This document shows positions 24,862 to 33,461 of a stretch of DNA of 64,000 nt, one piece after another; the stretch's first letter is position 1, and each line of letters begins with the position of its first letter. The DNA comes from Treponema sp. GTDB taxonomy: Bacteria; Spirochaetota; Spirochaetia; Treponematales; Breznakiellaceae. Below the pieces are notes generated by a model. The model had not been told where the DNA came from and did no database searches. It was given only the letters and a program-made list of their open reading frames with translations. The DNA lies in NCBI GenBank assembly GCA_009788065.1, contig WQSF01000002.1, forward strand, positions 1-64,000, read 5' to 3'. The position numbers and the translations under genes are program-made.

Positions 24862-27800
24862 GATATATACATCAAATACAAAAAATTTTATTCGCCACGA
24901 TGTTATTCATTATTGCAACCGGCAGTATTTTTGCTGTGGATTTTTTCTGGGAAGAAGCGGCGCCGTTTACCCCGAGAGCGGGAAAGTTCCCGGTCAGCGC
25001 TCATTCAACGGATTTTTCCGTAGTCGCGTGGCAGGAAGTCAGCGCCAGCAGTATTTATATTTATCTGGCTATCAAGGAAGCAGGATCGGATTGGATGCAG
25101 AGAGGCGCCGTCAGCGGTCCTTATACATTCCTTGGAACCGAGCCTTCGATTTTAAGCATGGCGGTTGATAACCGGGGAAGAATAATTATAGCGGTAGCTC
25201 CCGGCGGGGCTCAGGCGGAAATTTTAATTTCGTCTAACAGAGGACAGAGTTTTACAAAACAAATGGTGGATTTGGGCGCGGAAAACACAGTCGCTCCCCG
25301 TCTGTACGTCCGCGGCGACGGAGGTTATTTTCTTTTTGTTACCAGAGGACGCTCGCAGTCATTGTCGATTTATTATTCACGCTCCGATGACGGAGTTTCC
25401 TGGTCGCCGTTTGAATTCTTTACGCCGGAAAATACCTTGTCGCTCAATTTCCTTCCGGCTCATGCAAGCGTCGGACGCAGGGATATTGTATTCTTCCAGT
25501 CGCTGATTATGGGAGTGGAATCGTTATCCACGTTCCAGTTATTTTATAAAATCAGCGACGACGGAGGCAGAATGTGGACTGAGGCGAAGCGTTTTACCGT
25601 TTTTAACGATACTGTAACGCAGACTCAAGCTTCGGCGGATCAGTTTGATAACCAGCGCCCGCATTTAACGCGGCACGGAGATAATCTGCTTTTAGTCTGG
25701 GAAAGGCGTTTTTCCAACAGATCGCCCCAGATTTACAGCGTAATTATTAATTCAAGCGCTAATATTTCAGGGCGCGTAGAGCGCGTAAACAGCGTAGAAG
25801 CATATTGCAATAATCCAATCGGATTTATCCACAGCGATAATACTCCGACTGTTGTCTGGTTTGACAACCGCAGCGGAAATAACAGAATCGTTCTTGCGCA
25901 GCGCGGAGATTACAACTGGGAAAATCACATGCTCTCCTCTACAACGGCAGAAGCGTCATTCGCGAGACCTGTTGTGAGCAAAGACGGCGTATATATTTTC
26001 TGGCAGACCACCTTGCGCAACGCAGGGCGTATTTACATTCTCTCTCCCGATTATTCAGCGCCAAGCCCGAGAATAACGGCTGTAAATTTTATTTCTCAAA
26101 AGGCGAATCGTTCGGAAAGAGCGCGGGTTACATGGAATATTCCGGCGGACACATCCGGTATACTTGGATTTTCATGGAGCTGGAGCCAGGATCAAAATAC
26201 AGTCCCGCCAGAACAGATGATGATTTATAACATCGGCAATACTTCAAATTTAAATATGGAACATACGGCGGCAAGCGACGGCTTATGGTATTTCAGCGTA
26301 CGCGCGCAGGATTATGCGGGCAACTGGTCTCCGCCTTCCCGTGTTGTGTTTAACAGAAAAAACACGCCGCCGCCCGAAGTGCAAATCATCGAACCCGAAA
26401 CGGACGCAAACGGTTTTTTACTTTCCAACACTTTCAATTTATTATGGGAACCATCCGTCGATCCGTACGCCGAAGGTTATACATGGAACCTTCAATTTTT
26501 AGGCGCGAACTCAGGCACGGCGGTTTCTTCTCCGCCTTCCAGAATCATGGGATCAAATACATCTGCCGGTTTTTCAAATCAGGATAACGGCTTTTGGGCG
26601 TTTTCAGTGTCCGCAATCGATCAAGCCGGAAATATAGGACAGCCGTCTCATATTATTTTTAAAACAAATAAATTTATTCCTTACACAAGCGTAAATTTCG
26701 TCGACGCGCAGCAGGATGAACAGGGGATACTCGCAATCAGAGTGATGGGTAGAGGATTTTCAACAGGCGGACGCATCGATTCGATCGTTCTTGAACGCGA
26801 AGGTTCCGCTCCTGAACAAGCGGGAAATTTTAACATTCTGTCTGACAGAGAAATTACGGGACTGACTTTTGAAAACATGGAAGAAGGCGAATACAGGTTA
26901 AGACTGCATCACTCGGTCAGAGGATGGTACACAGCCGAATCGTTTATTCCGGTCGCGAGAACAGGGACAGTCAAGTTCGGCGATTATTCAAAAGAATGGC
27001 GGCCGTCATGGCGCATCGAACAGCGCAAGTTAATTTCATTTAACCCGATTATAGCGCTTGCCGCATTACTTTTCGTTTTATGCGCTCTCGGATTAATCGC
27101 AATGATCAGAGGGCTTGCCTCGGTTATAACAGAAGGCGCGTTAGTCAAGCAGGAAGCGCATGCAATTATTACAGGAGATTTTATGCCAATGGAAAAGAAA
27201 CAAAAGATTGTGCAAATACAAAGAAGGGGAAGAGGACTTAGGTTTAAACTTGCTTCGTTTACAGCCGCTCTTATTCTTCTTGTAGTATTAATGATCTCGA
27301 TGCCAATGTATTTTATGATGATCAACACACAACAGCAAACACTGCTTAGAAGCTTATGGGATCGTTCAAGCGTACTGCTCGAAGGACTTGCTTCCAGCGC
27401 AAGATCGTATCTTCCGATGGCGATTCAATCAGCCGGCGAACGCGGCGCTCTTGAGCTGATGTACCTTCCGGCGCAATCCGCCGCTCTTAACGAAGCACAA
27501 TATATAACGATCACGGGTTACGGACTTAACTCGATACATACAAATCATATTTGGTCGTCAAATGATCCTGATATTGATTCTAAAATTGACACAACGGAAT
27601 TACGTCCCGGCGTTACGCGTTTTAACGACGCGCTTGACCCGTTTTATGAAGAAATCGCAAACGAGCTGAATATGCGCGCTCAAAGGGAAGCCGGAGAACT
27701 TTCCAATAATATTTCAGGAATGACGGAAGAATTTCTTTCTCTCGCGCTTCGTACAGACGCGGCAGGAGAGCGATTGCGCAGCGACATTCAGGTATCAATC

Positions 27801-29390
27801 AACTCGCTGGAATTAAAAGTAAACGAAATACTAACAGCGATCTCAGGAGAGATTGGTTCATATCCGCCGTTCCCTCATAACAAAATTAACGATGAAGGCG
27901 ACGGAAAACATATCTTATATAAACCGATTATGTACCGCCAAAGAGCGGATAACAATTTCTACCGCGGATTAATCAGGCTGGAAGTTTCGACTGAATCAAT
28001 CGTCCGCGAAATAAATCTTGGGAAGATGAGGCTTTTAATCACAATCGGAATTGTCGCAATAGCGGTACTTTTAATCGGAATAACAGGCGCGTTTATTTTC
28101 GCGACGCTGATGATCAGACCGTTAAAAAATCTTGTAAAACATATCGAAATGATCCGCGATACCGAAGATAAATCTAAACTTTCGGGAAAGGACATCAAAA
28201 TAGACACGAAGGACGAGATCGCGATTCTTGGAAATACAATCAACGACATGACCCACGGACTTGTTAAAGCTGCGCTTGCCGCCTCCGATTTGAATATCGG
28301 TAAAGAAATACAAAAGAAATTTATTCCGCTGGAAATGGATTCGAGCGGAAACAAACAGAGCAACGGTTCAAAGAATACGCCAAACTTGAATTTCTTCGGT
28401 TATTACGAAGGCGCGAAGGGTGTATCGGGAGACTACTTTGATTATCAGGACCTTGACGGGCGTTACTACGCAATTATTAAATGCGACGTAGCCGGTAAAG
28501 GAATTCCGGCAGCGCTTATCATGATTCAAGTAGCGACAATGTTCTTAAACTATTTTAAACAGTGGAAACCAAACGCGAAGGGAATGCACATAGAAGAAGT
28601 TGTTTATCAAATCAACGATTTTATCGAAGCGCTTGGTTTTAAAGGACGGTTCGCGGCATTCACACTCTGCCTCTTCGATTCGCAGACAGGAATTGTACGT
28701 TTCTGCAATGCCGGTGACAACATCATTCATTTATACAGTCAGACTGAAGGAAAGAAAAAAACTCTCACCCTGCCGCAGACTCCCGCGACAGGAGTGCTGC
28801 CCAATTTTATGATCGAATCCACAGGCGGCTATAAAGTTCACACCATAACCATCGATAAAGGCGATATACTCCTGCTCTACACTGACGGTATTGAAGAAGC
28901 AAAAAGAAAATTCCGCGACAGTAATTTTAAAGAAATACTTTGTACGGAAGGTCCGAACGACACACCGCACGAAAATCATCTTTGCGGACAAGCCGACGAA
29001 GAAATGAGCCCGGAGCGCGTAGAGGCGATCATTAACGCGGTAATGGCGCGGCAGATTTATACGCTTAAAAAATATCACAATCCTGAAGGAGAAATCGAAC
29101 TTCAATTTGATTTTTCATCATGCGAAGGATCGGTAGAAAATGTAATCATGGCGATGGTGTCGGTGGAAAAAATGTTCCGCTGTTATAAACCGCAGGACGC
29201 CGGAGAAGACGCGCGCGTGCTGGTAGATAAAAAGGTTGATGAATTCCTAAAAGGCCACTTTTTACAGTACAGACGTTATTGCTCACATACAAGGGAATAT
29301 CCTGAAAATCCGGCGTATATGTATTATACTCATATTAGGGAAGATGAGCAGTACGATGATCTTACAATCCTGGGGATAAAACGAAAATAA
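24858..29390 (+). CDS. Giant membrane PP2C/SpoIIE-type phosphatase with sensor domains
   Basis: The 1510-residue protein has a signal peptide, a sialidase/BNR-like propeller (about 27-400; YYSRSDDGVSWSP, YKISDDGGRMWTE), fibronectin-like domains to about 720, a helix near 730-752, a basic cytoplasmic loop, a helix near 798-818, an extracytoplasmic domain to 1055, a helix near 1058-1085, a HAMP domain, and a PP2C domain from about 1150. Phosphatase motifs are GVSGDYFDY, CDVAGKGIPAAL, NAGDN, LLYTDGIEEAKR and YDDLTIL. About 140 residues separate the last two motifs, more than is usual. It probably dephosphorylates an anti-sigma-factor antagonist. The start overlaps the upstream stop (ATGA). Confidence 0.85.
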   Translation: MRYIHQIQKILFATMLFIIATGSIFAVDFFWEEAAPFTPRAGKFPVSAHSTDFSVVAWQEVSASSIYIYLAIKEAGSDWMQRGAVSGPYTFLGTEPSILSMAVDNRGRIIIAVAPGGAQAEILISSNRGQSFTKQMVDLGAENTVAPRLYVRGDGGYFLFVTRGRSQSLSIYYSRSDDGVSWSPFEFFTPENTLSLNFLPAHASVGRRDIVFFQSLIMGVESLSTFQLFYKISDDGGRMWTEAKRFTVFNDTVTQTQASADQFDNQRPHLTRHGDNLLLVWERRFSNRSPQIYSVIINSSANISGRVERVNSVEAYCNNPIGFIHSDNTPTVVWFDNRSGNNRIVLAQRGDYNWENHMLSSTTAEASFARPVVSKDGVYIFWQTTLRNAGRIYILSPDYSAPSPRITAVNFISQKANRSERARVTWNIPADTSGILGFSWSWSQDQNTVPPEQMMIYNIGNTSNLNMEHTAASDGLWYFSVRAQDYAGNWSPPSRVVFNRKNTPPPEVQIIEPETDANGFLLSNTFNLLWEPSVDPYAEGYTWNLQFLGANSGTAVSSPPSRIMGSNTSAGFSNQDNGFWAFSVSAIDQAGNIGQPSHIIFKTNKFIPYTSVNFVDAQQDEQGILAIRVMGRGFSTGGRIDSIVLEREGSAPEQAGNFNILSDREITGLTFENMEEGEYRLRLHHSVRGWYTAESFIPVARTGTVKFGDYSKEWRPSWRIEQRKLISFNPIIALAALLFVLCALGLIAMIRGLASVITEGALVKQEAHAIITGDFMPMEKKQKIVQIQRRGRGLRFKLASFTAALILLVVLMISMPMYFMMINTQQQTLLRSLWDRSSVLLEGLASSARSYLPMAIQSAGERGALELMYLPAQSAALNEAQYITITGYGLNSIHTNHIWSSNDPDIDSKIDTTELRPGVTRFNDALDPFYEEIANELNMRAQREAGELSNNISGMTEEFLSLALRTDAAGERLRSDIQVSINSLELKVNEILTAISGEIGSYPPFPHNKINDEGDGKHILYKPIMYRQRADNNFYRGLIRLEVSTESIVREINLGKMRLLITIGIVAIAVLLIGITGAFIFATLMIRPLKNLVKHIEMIRDTEDKSKLSGKDIKIDTKDEIAILGNTINDMTHGLVKAALAASDLNIGKEIQKKFIPLEMDSSGNKQSNGSKNTPNLNFFGYYEGAKGVSGDYFDYQDLDGRYYAIIKCDVAGKGIPAALIMIQVATMFLNYFKQWKPNAKGMHIEEVVYQINDFIEALGFKGRFAAFTLCLFDSQTGIVRFCNAGDNIIHLYSQTEGKKKTLTLPQTPATGVLPNFMIESTGGYKVHTITIDKGDILLLYTDGIEEAKRKFRDSNFKEILCTEGPNDTPHENHLCGQADEEMSPERVEAIINAVMARQIYTLKKYHNPEGEIELQFDFSSCEGSVENVIMAMVSVEKMFRCYKPQDAGEDARVLVDKKVDEFLKGHFLQYRRYCSHTREYPENPAYMYYTHIREDEQYDDLTILGIKRK

Positions 29391-29392
29391 CG

Positions 29393-29401
29393 TGATATAA
29401 T
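29393..29401 (+). promoter_or_regulatory. Extended -10 promoter
   Basis: TGATATAAT at 29393-29401, a consensus extended -10, lies just after the stop of the phosphatase gene. Transcription would begin near 29408 and give an 85-base leader containing the mini-frame before the next gene. Confidence 0.6.
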
Positions 29402-29425
29402 AACATTTATAACAAAGGAGTTTTA

Positions 29426-29452
29426 ATGAAACTTCGTTTCATTTTCGATTAA
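29426..29452 (+). CDS. Eight-codon leader frame with start codon in a hairpin
   Basis: The frame MKLRFIFD has a strong AAAGGAG at 29414-29420. Bases 29425-29443 form a perfect 8-base hairpin (AATGAAAC with GTTTCATT, 3-base loop) that sequesters the start codon. It lies between a good promoter and the gene at 29493. It may be a translational switch, or the remnant of a gene; the arrangement is unusually neat for chance. Confidence 0.4.
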   Translation: MKLRFIFD

Positions 29453-29492
29453 ACGCGCAGCCAGCCGGCTGCTAAGATAAGGAGTTATTGTT

Positions 29493-29813
29493 ATGACATT
29501 TAGCGAAAGAATGAAAGACTTGCTGGAACAGGGTTGGGCTGTATCAAAAGATTTTGCAATTAAAGCCGGAGCGAAAGCGCAGGACCTTGGGGAAAGAGGT
29601 TTACTGATGTGGGACATCAAACAGCTTGAAAATCAAGCCCAGAAATGCCTGACCCGCCTTGGAAACGAAGCCTATATCGCCTTTACGGAAAAGGATCTGC
29701 CGACATTAGACCGCGAATCAACCGAATGCAGCACGCTTTTAAACGAACTTGCGAAAATCAAGGAACAAATAGAACTGAAAGAAAACGAGCTGAAACTGCG
29801 TAAAACAGTGTAG
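29493..29813 (+). CDS. Small cytoplasmic helical protein
   Basis: This 106-residue protein has no signal peptide and is entirely helical: FSERMKDLLEQGWAVSKDFAIKAGAKAQDLGERG, then a coiled-coil-like C terminus LLNELAKIKEQIELKENELKLRK. It is not a family I can name; the position after the phosphatase suggests a conserved treponemal neighbour. AAGGAG lies seven bases before the ATG. It is followed by a terminator. Confidence 0.7.
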   Translation: MTFSERMKDLLEQGWAVSKDFAIKAGAKAQDLGERGLLMWDIKQLENQAQKCLTRLGNEAYIAFTEKDLPTLDRESTECSTLLNELAKIKEQIELKENELKLRKTV

Positions 29814-29827
29814 CATCAGGGTAAATA

Positions 29828-29895
29828 AATAAAAAAGACCTCATCCTTTGATGAAGTCTTTTTTTTATTCCTTTGAGTGAGCCGCGCAGGATTCG
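29828..29895. repeat. 68-base direct repeat, copy A (terminator plus tRNA 3' fragment)
   Basis: This copy matches 30039-30106 at 66 of 68 positions. It contains the terminator and, on the minus strand, the last bases of tRNA-Lys (acceptor stem and part of the T-arm), but no complete tRNA. The two copies are 211 bases apart and bracket a palindromic element, like left and right attachment sites. Confidence 0.8.
29832..29866 (+). terminator. Intrinsic terminator, copy A
   Basis: AAAAGAC-TCATC and GATGA-GTCTTTT pair with one mismatch around a CTTT loop, and eight T residues follow. An almost identical copy is at 30043-30077, part of a 68-base duplication. Confidence 0.85.
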
Positions 29896-30023
29896 CCTTC
29901 CAGTCGCAAACATCCTGTTTGCTCCTTCCATGCCGCCTGCGCCGCTAAACCGGCAGTCCTGCCGGTTTACCCCGTCGGACGCTTTCGCGTCCTCTGGGGT
30001 CGCGGCTCCGTTTCGAATCCTGC
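29886..30023. mobile_element. 138-base palindromic element with tRNA T-arm ends
   Basis: The element begins with GCAGGATTCG and ends with its exact inverse CGAATCCTGC, the same ten bases that form the 3' T-arm of the adjacent tRNA-Lys. Inside are three perfect hairpins on the minus strand: GGACGC-GAAA-GCGTCC, a 10-base stem AAACCGGCAG/CTGCCGGTTT, and GCAAACA/TGTTTGC. It has no credible gene, so it would be moved by enzymes supplied elsewhere. The 92-residue minus-strand frame in the ORF track across it is not convincing. Confidence 0.6.
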
Positions 30024-30038
30024 TAAAAGTATTCAAGC

Positions 30039-30106
30039 AATAAAAAAGACCTCATCCTTTGATGAAGTCTTTTTTTTATACCTTTGAATGAGCCGCGCAG
30101 GATTCG
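30039..30106. repeat. 68-base direct repeat, copy B
   Basis: This is the copy that joins the intact tRNA-Lys gene. It includes a plus-strand terminator hairpin at about 30043-30077 and the tRNA 3' end. On the minus strand the same hairpin lies just after the tRNA, and the A run before it becomes a T run, so it can terminate the tRNA transcript. Confidence 0.8.
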
Positions 30107-30161
30107 AACCTCCGACCACCGCCTTAAAAGGGCGATGCTCTACCGACTGAGCTAGCGGCCC
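30089..30161 (-). tRNA. tRNA-Lys (anticodon UUU)
   Basis: The minus strand folds into a 73-base cloverleaf: acceptor GGGCCGC/GCGGCTC with one G-U pair, D-arm GCTC/GAGC, anticodon stem TCGCC/GGCGG with loop CTTTTAA (anticodon TTT), a 5-base variable loop and T-loop TTCGAAT, then discriminator A. CCA is not encoded. One T-stem pair is a G-G mismatch (GGAGG against CCTGC), which is unusual and lies within the bases shared with the mobile element. Confidence 0.92.
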
Positions 30162-30317
30162 AATGCCCAAGTATGTGGCATATATATTTGTAAATAAAAT
30201 TAATAAAAAAATCAAGTAGTCTAACTTTCACTAATATTTAATGGAAACCATTTTTTAGCCCTTCGATATTACGTTTATGGGCGTTTGTTTTCCACAGGTT
30301 TTCCACATTGCAATTAA

Positions 30318-30346
30318 TTGAATTTTAGCCAGATGTATGGTATAGT
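30318..30346 (+). promoter_or_regulatory. Promoter of second EIIA-Ntr gene, leaderless type
   Basis: TTGAAT at 30318-30323 and TATAGT at 30341-30346 (with TG-g extension) are 17 bases apart. The -10 box is six bases before the ATG at 30353. Confidence 0.7.
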
Positions 30347-30352
30347 TATCCT

Positions 30353-30799
30353 ATGAATCTAAAAACAGTGATTACAACAGAAACAATTGACCTTCACTTG
30401 AAGGGTACCACGAAAAAAGAGATTATCAATGAATTGCTTGATATTCTTGTTAGAACGGGGAAAATACAGGATAGGGAAGCGGCGCTTACCGCAGTTATGG
30501 ACAGGGAGGAAAAAATGTCCACGGGAATGAAGCACGGGATTGCCATTCCGCACGGTAAATGCGCTGCCACCGAAGATTTGGTCGCCTGTATCGGCATTTC
30601 AGAAACGCCGGTCGATTTTGATTCTCTGGATAAACAGCCATGCAGAATTTTTATAATGACTCTTTCTCCGGTGGAGAAAACCGGGCCTCATTTGCAATTT
30701 CTTGCGGAAGTCAGTCTCCTTTTTAAAAGCAGCGACAAACGCGACGAAATCCTTAAAGCTGCTACACCCGGGGAAGTTCTGGAAATATTAGCGGAGTAA
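30353..30799 (+). CDS. EIIA-Ntr-type phosphotransferase protein (second paralogue)
   Basis: The 148-residue protein is a full EIIA type-2 domain: KEIINELLDILVRTG, MDREEKMSTGMKHGIAIPHGKC with the phosphorylated His in IPHGK, CIGISETPVDFDSLDKQPCRIFIMTLSP, and GPHLQFLAEVSLLFKS. It is closer to the PtsN/EIIA-Fru consensus than the first paralogue, which suggests that the two have diverged in role. No permease is nearby, so a regulatory function is inferred. It is followed 39 bases later by the GH5-like gene, which may be cotranscribed. Confidence 0.9.
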   Translation: MNLKTVITTETIDLHLKGTTKKEIINELLDILVRTGKIQDREAALTAVMDREEKMSTGMKHGIAIPHGKCAATEDLVACIGISETPVDFDSLDKQPCRIFIMTLSPVEKTGPHLQFLAEVSLLFKSSDKRDEILKAATPGEVLEILAE

Positions 30800-30838
30800 T
30801 TCGCGGTTCTCGCAGAGAAACACGCGATTAACGCAAAA

Positions 30839-32677
30839 ATGCGTATAAGTAACAATTTAATTCTGGACAATGAAGGAAGAACCTTAATTCTTCGCGGAGT
30901 CAATCTGGGGGGAGATTCTAAAATCCCCATAGACGGCGATGCGTTAGGTGATCACAAGGTTTCCTTTGTCGGAAGACCATTCCCTGTAGAAGAAGCGCAA
31001 GACCATTTCAGGCGGCTGAAAAACGCCGGTATGAATTTTCTGCGTTTGATCGTTACATGGGAAGCGATTGAACACGATGGCCCCGGAATTTATGACGAAG
31101 CTTATTTGGCATACCTTAGAAAAATTTTGCAAACTGCCGAAAAAGAAGGCATCTCAATTTTTATCGATCCTCATCAGGATGTGTGGAGCCGCTGGACAGG
31201 CGGAGACGGCGCGCCTTCGTGGACAATGGAAAAACTTGGAATGAACCTTGACAACTTCGACACCTGCAGCGCGGCAGTTACAAAACAACGATACAATGTA
31301 AATTATTCAAAACCATACGCAAAGATGATCTGGCCCAGCAATTACAACCGTTACGCGACAGCGACAATGTTCAGCCTGTTTTTCGCCGGTTTAACCTACG
31401 CGCCTGATTTAAAAATTGACGGCGAGAATGTTCAGGACTGGCTGCAGAACCGCTACATCGCCGCTTTTAAACACGCGCAGCGCCGGTTAAAAAATCTTCC
31501 GGCAATTTCGGGCTGGGGTTCTATGAACGAGCCGCATTTTGGTTTTATCGGACACGGCGATCTTTCGCGATCCGAAAATCCGTTAATCCCGGCAGGACCG
31601 CATCCGAGCCCGTGGCAGTCAATTTGCGCCGCATCAGGATACACGCAAAATATTCCTGTACACGGACTTTTTTCAGGCGAAAAAATTGTTTTACGTTATG
31701 AGACATTTAATACGCAGGGTGTGTCTCTTTTTAAAGACGGATGTTCATGCCCGTGGAAACTGGCAGGAGTCTGGCAGAACGAAAACGGCGCGCCGAGATT
31801 ATTAAACGAAAAACATTTTAGCCTTTATCAAGGACGTGCAGTAAATTTCGCTGATGACTTTTTAAAACCTTTTATTGTTAAATACATTGACGCTATAAAA
31901 CAGGCGGATGAACGCTCGCTCTTTTTTATCGAAGGTTTGTCTCATTGCACAAAAGAAGAATCGCATCCGTCGTGGAACGAAAATGACAATCCAAACGCGG
32001 TAAACGCATTCCATTGGTACGACGGTTTTTCTCTCTTTACAAAAAGTTTCCGTTCATGGTTCAACATAGATACCGACGGACACAGATTAATTCTTGGAAA
32101 GAAAAATATAGCCGAGTATTTTACAAAATGCCTTTCGCAGGCAATTAACTGGACTAAAAAGAAAATGAATAATATCCCCTGCCTTCTCGGCGAATTCGGT
32201 CTTGCCTTCGACATAAACAACAAAACCGGTTTTAAAAAAGGCGATTACAAACTTCACGAAGATGCGCTGTCAATGTATTACGACGCGATAGACGCGAACC
32301 TTCTTCATTCAACAATTTGGAACTATTCCGCAAGCAACACAAACGAACACGGCGACTGTTGGAACGACGAAGATTTATCGATTTATTCGGAAGGAAAAGA
32401 ACGCGCGCAAGCCGGCTGGAAACGCCCCTACCCCATGGCAACGGCAGGCAAACTCCTTTCTTTTAACTGGAACAGAAAACTCAAAAAGTTCACCCTTACC
32501 TTCATGCCGGACACAAGCATAAAAGCGCCTACGATTATTTACCTGCCTGCGTATATTTTCTGCGAATCCGTAAAAGTTGAGACAACATTAAAGTGGGAAT
32601 ACAACAAGGAAGAGCAAAGATTATTTGTTTATAATGATGACAGCGCAGGGGAGATAACAGTTATTGTAACTGTCTGA
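30839..32677 (+). CDS. GH5-family glycosidase, endoglycosylceramidase-like
   Basis: The 612-residue protein has the GH5 barrel pattern of endoglycoceramidases: LILRGVNLGGDSK at the N terminus, NFLRLIVTWEAIE, FIDPHQDVWSRWTGGDGAPSW, acid/base Glu231 in GWGSMNEPHFG, and nucleophile Glu452 in CLLGEFGLAFD. A small beta domain closes the C terminus. Family members cleave beta-glucosyl links in glycolipids and related glucosides. There is no signal peptide, so it probably acts on imported or internal glycosides. No ribosome binding site precedes ATG 30839; it may depend on readthrough from the EIIA gene. Confidence 0.82.
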   Translation: MRISNNLILDNEGRTLILRGVNLGGDSKIPIDGDALGDHKVSFVGRPFPVEEAQDHFRRLKNAGMNFLRLIVTWEAIEHDGPGIYDEAYLAYLRKILQTAEKEGISIFIDPHQDVWSRWTGGDGAPSWTMEKLGMNLDNFDTCSAAVTKQRYNVNYSKPYAKMIWPSNYNRYATATMFSLFFAGLTYAPDLKIDGENVQDWLQNRYIAAFKHAQRRLKNLPAISGWGSMNEPHFGFIGHGDLSRSENPLIPAGPHPSPWQSICAASGYTQNIPVHGLFSGEKIVLRYETFNTQGVSLFKDGCSCPWKLAGVWQNENGAPRLLNEKHFSLYQGRAVNFADDFLKPFIVKYIDAIKQADERSLFFIEGLSHCTKEESHPSWNENDNPNAVNAFHWYDGFSLFTKSFRSWFNIDTDGHRLILGKKNIAEYFTKCLSQAINWTKKKMNNIPCLLGEFGLAFDINNKTGFKKGDYKLHEDALSMYYDAIDANLLHSTIWNYSASNTNEHGDCWNDEDLSIYSEGKERAQAGWKRPYPMATAGKLLSFNWNRKLKKFTLTFMPDTSIKAPTIIYLPAYIFCESVKVETTLKWEYNKEEQRLFVYNDDSAGEITVIVTV

Positions 32678-32729
32678 TTTTTTCATATAATAAGCATTGC
32701 AGATTTTATCCAATGATAAAGTACACAAC

Positions 32730-33455
32730 CTAATTCCTCTCCATCAATTCTCTAAGTGTAAGTCTGATTTCTTCTTCGCGGATCAGCCTTGAATGAAACC
32801 TGCTTTCTATCTTTCTTCGGTTTTCCAGAATTCGGCTTATGTAATTTAAAGTTACTTCGGGCGCTCCTGTCGATTTAATTCTTCCGGCTCCGGCATTGTA
32901 CATCGCAAGCGCCGAAATTTCCGTACCGCCTGAATTTAAACACTGGCGCAAATAGTTGATTCCATAACGCGCGTTAGAACTTATATTATAAAAAATTGAA
33001 ATATCAAGATGCGGAAAAGATTGATTATTCAACTGGAACAAACCCCGGTCTATGCTTCCGTTGCGGTTTTGCCTGTTAACAGCGCTTGGATTAAATCTGC
33101 TTTCTTCCCAGCATAACGCAAACGCAAGCGCGGGCGGAACATTGAATTCGTCTGAACTGTTTAGAATCGCGTAGGCGATCTCCTGATTTGAACATACTCC
33201 GGTAAAAAATTCTATTACCCAGTCTTTATACTCAGGATTGCGGTAATACTCCAGAACCGGATCGGGCGTACTTTCTGTCGGCGCGAACAGCGTAGAAAAA
33301 TCTTCTTTTACTTTTTCTATAACTACAACTGTCGAAGGTTTTTTAAAATAACCGGAATAACCGGCGATAAGGGCGCATAAAAAAAGGGAACAAAATACTC
33401 CTGCAAACAGGGGTATTACATATTTCATTTTAGTTTTACGAAAACCCCATTCCAA
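32730..33455 (-). CDS. Membrane-anchored lytic transglycosylase (SLT family)
   Basis: The 241-residue protein has an N-terminal membrane helix near residues 13-34 and an SLT domain: PPALAFALCWEESRFNPSAVN with the catalytic Glu at about 118, IDRGLFQLNNQSFP, NARYGINYLRQCL and SALAMYNAGAGRI. It cleaves peptidoglycan glycan strands from the periplasmic side. The ORF-track start is TTG at 33455 with AGAAAGG nine bases upstream; ATG at 33428 is a possible alternative that leaves the helix intact. It lies seven bases after serA and may be in that operon, although the pathways are unrelated. Confidence 0.85.
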   Translation of the reverse strand: MEWGFRKTKMKYVIPLFAGVFCSLFLCALIAGYSGYFKKPSTVVVIEKVKEDFSTLFAPTESTPDPVLEYYRNPEYKDWVIEFFTGVCSNQEIAYAILNSSDEFNVPPALAFALCWEESRFNPSAVNRQNRNGSIDRGLFQLNNQSFPHLDISIFYNISSNARYGINYLRQCLNSGGTEISALAMYNAGAGRIKSTGAPEVTLNYISRILENRRKIESRFHSRLIREEEIRLTLRELMERN

Positions 33456-33461
33456 ACCAAC

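Noticed and set aside
29880-29900. A second tRNA gene
   Set aside because: Only the acceptor 3' strand and part of the T-arm are present; no D-arm or anticodon arm can be formed.
29758-30036. 92-residue minus-strand frame across the palindromic element
   Set aside because: It runs through a terminator duplicate, hairpins and part of a coding gene on the other strand; the composition reflects structured repeat DNA.
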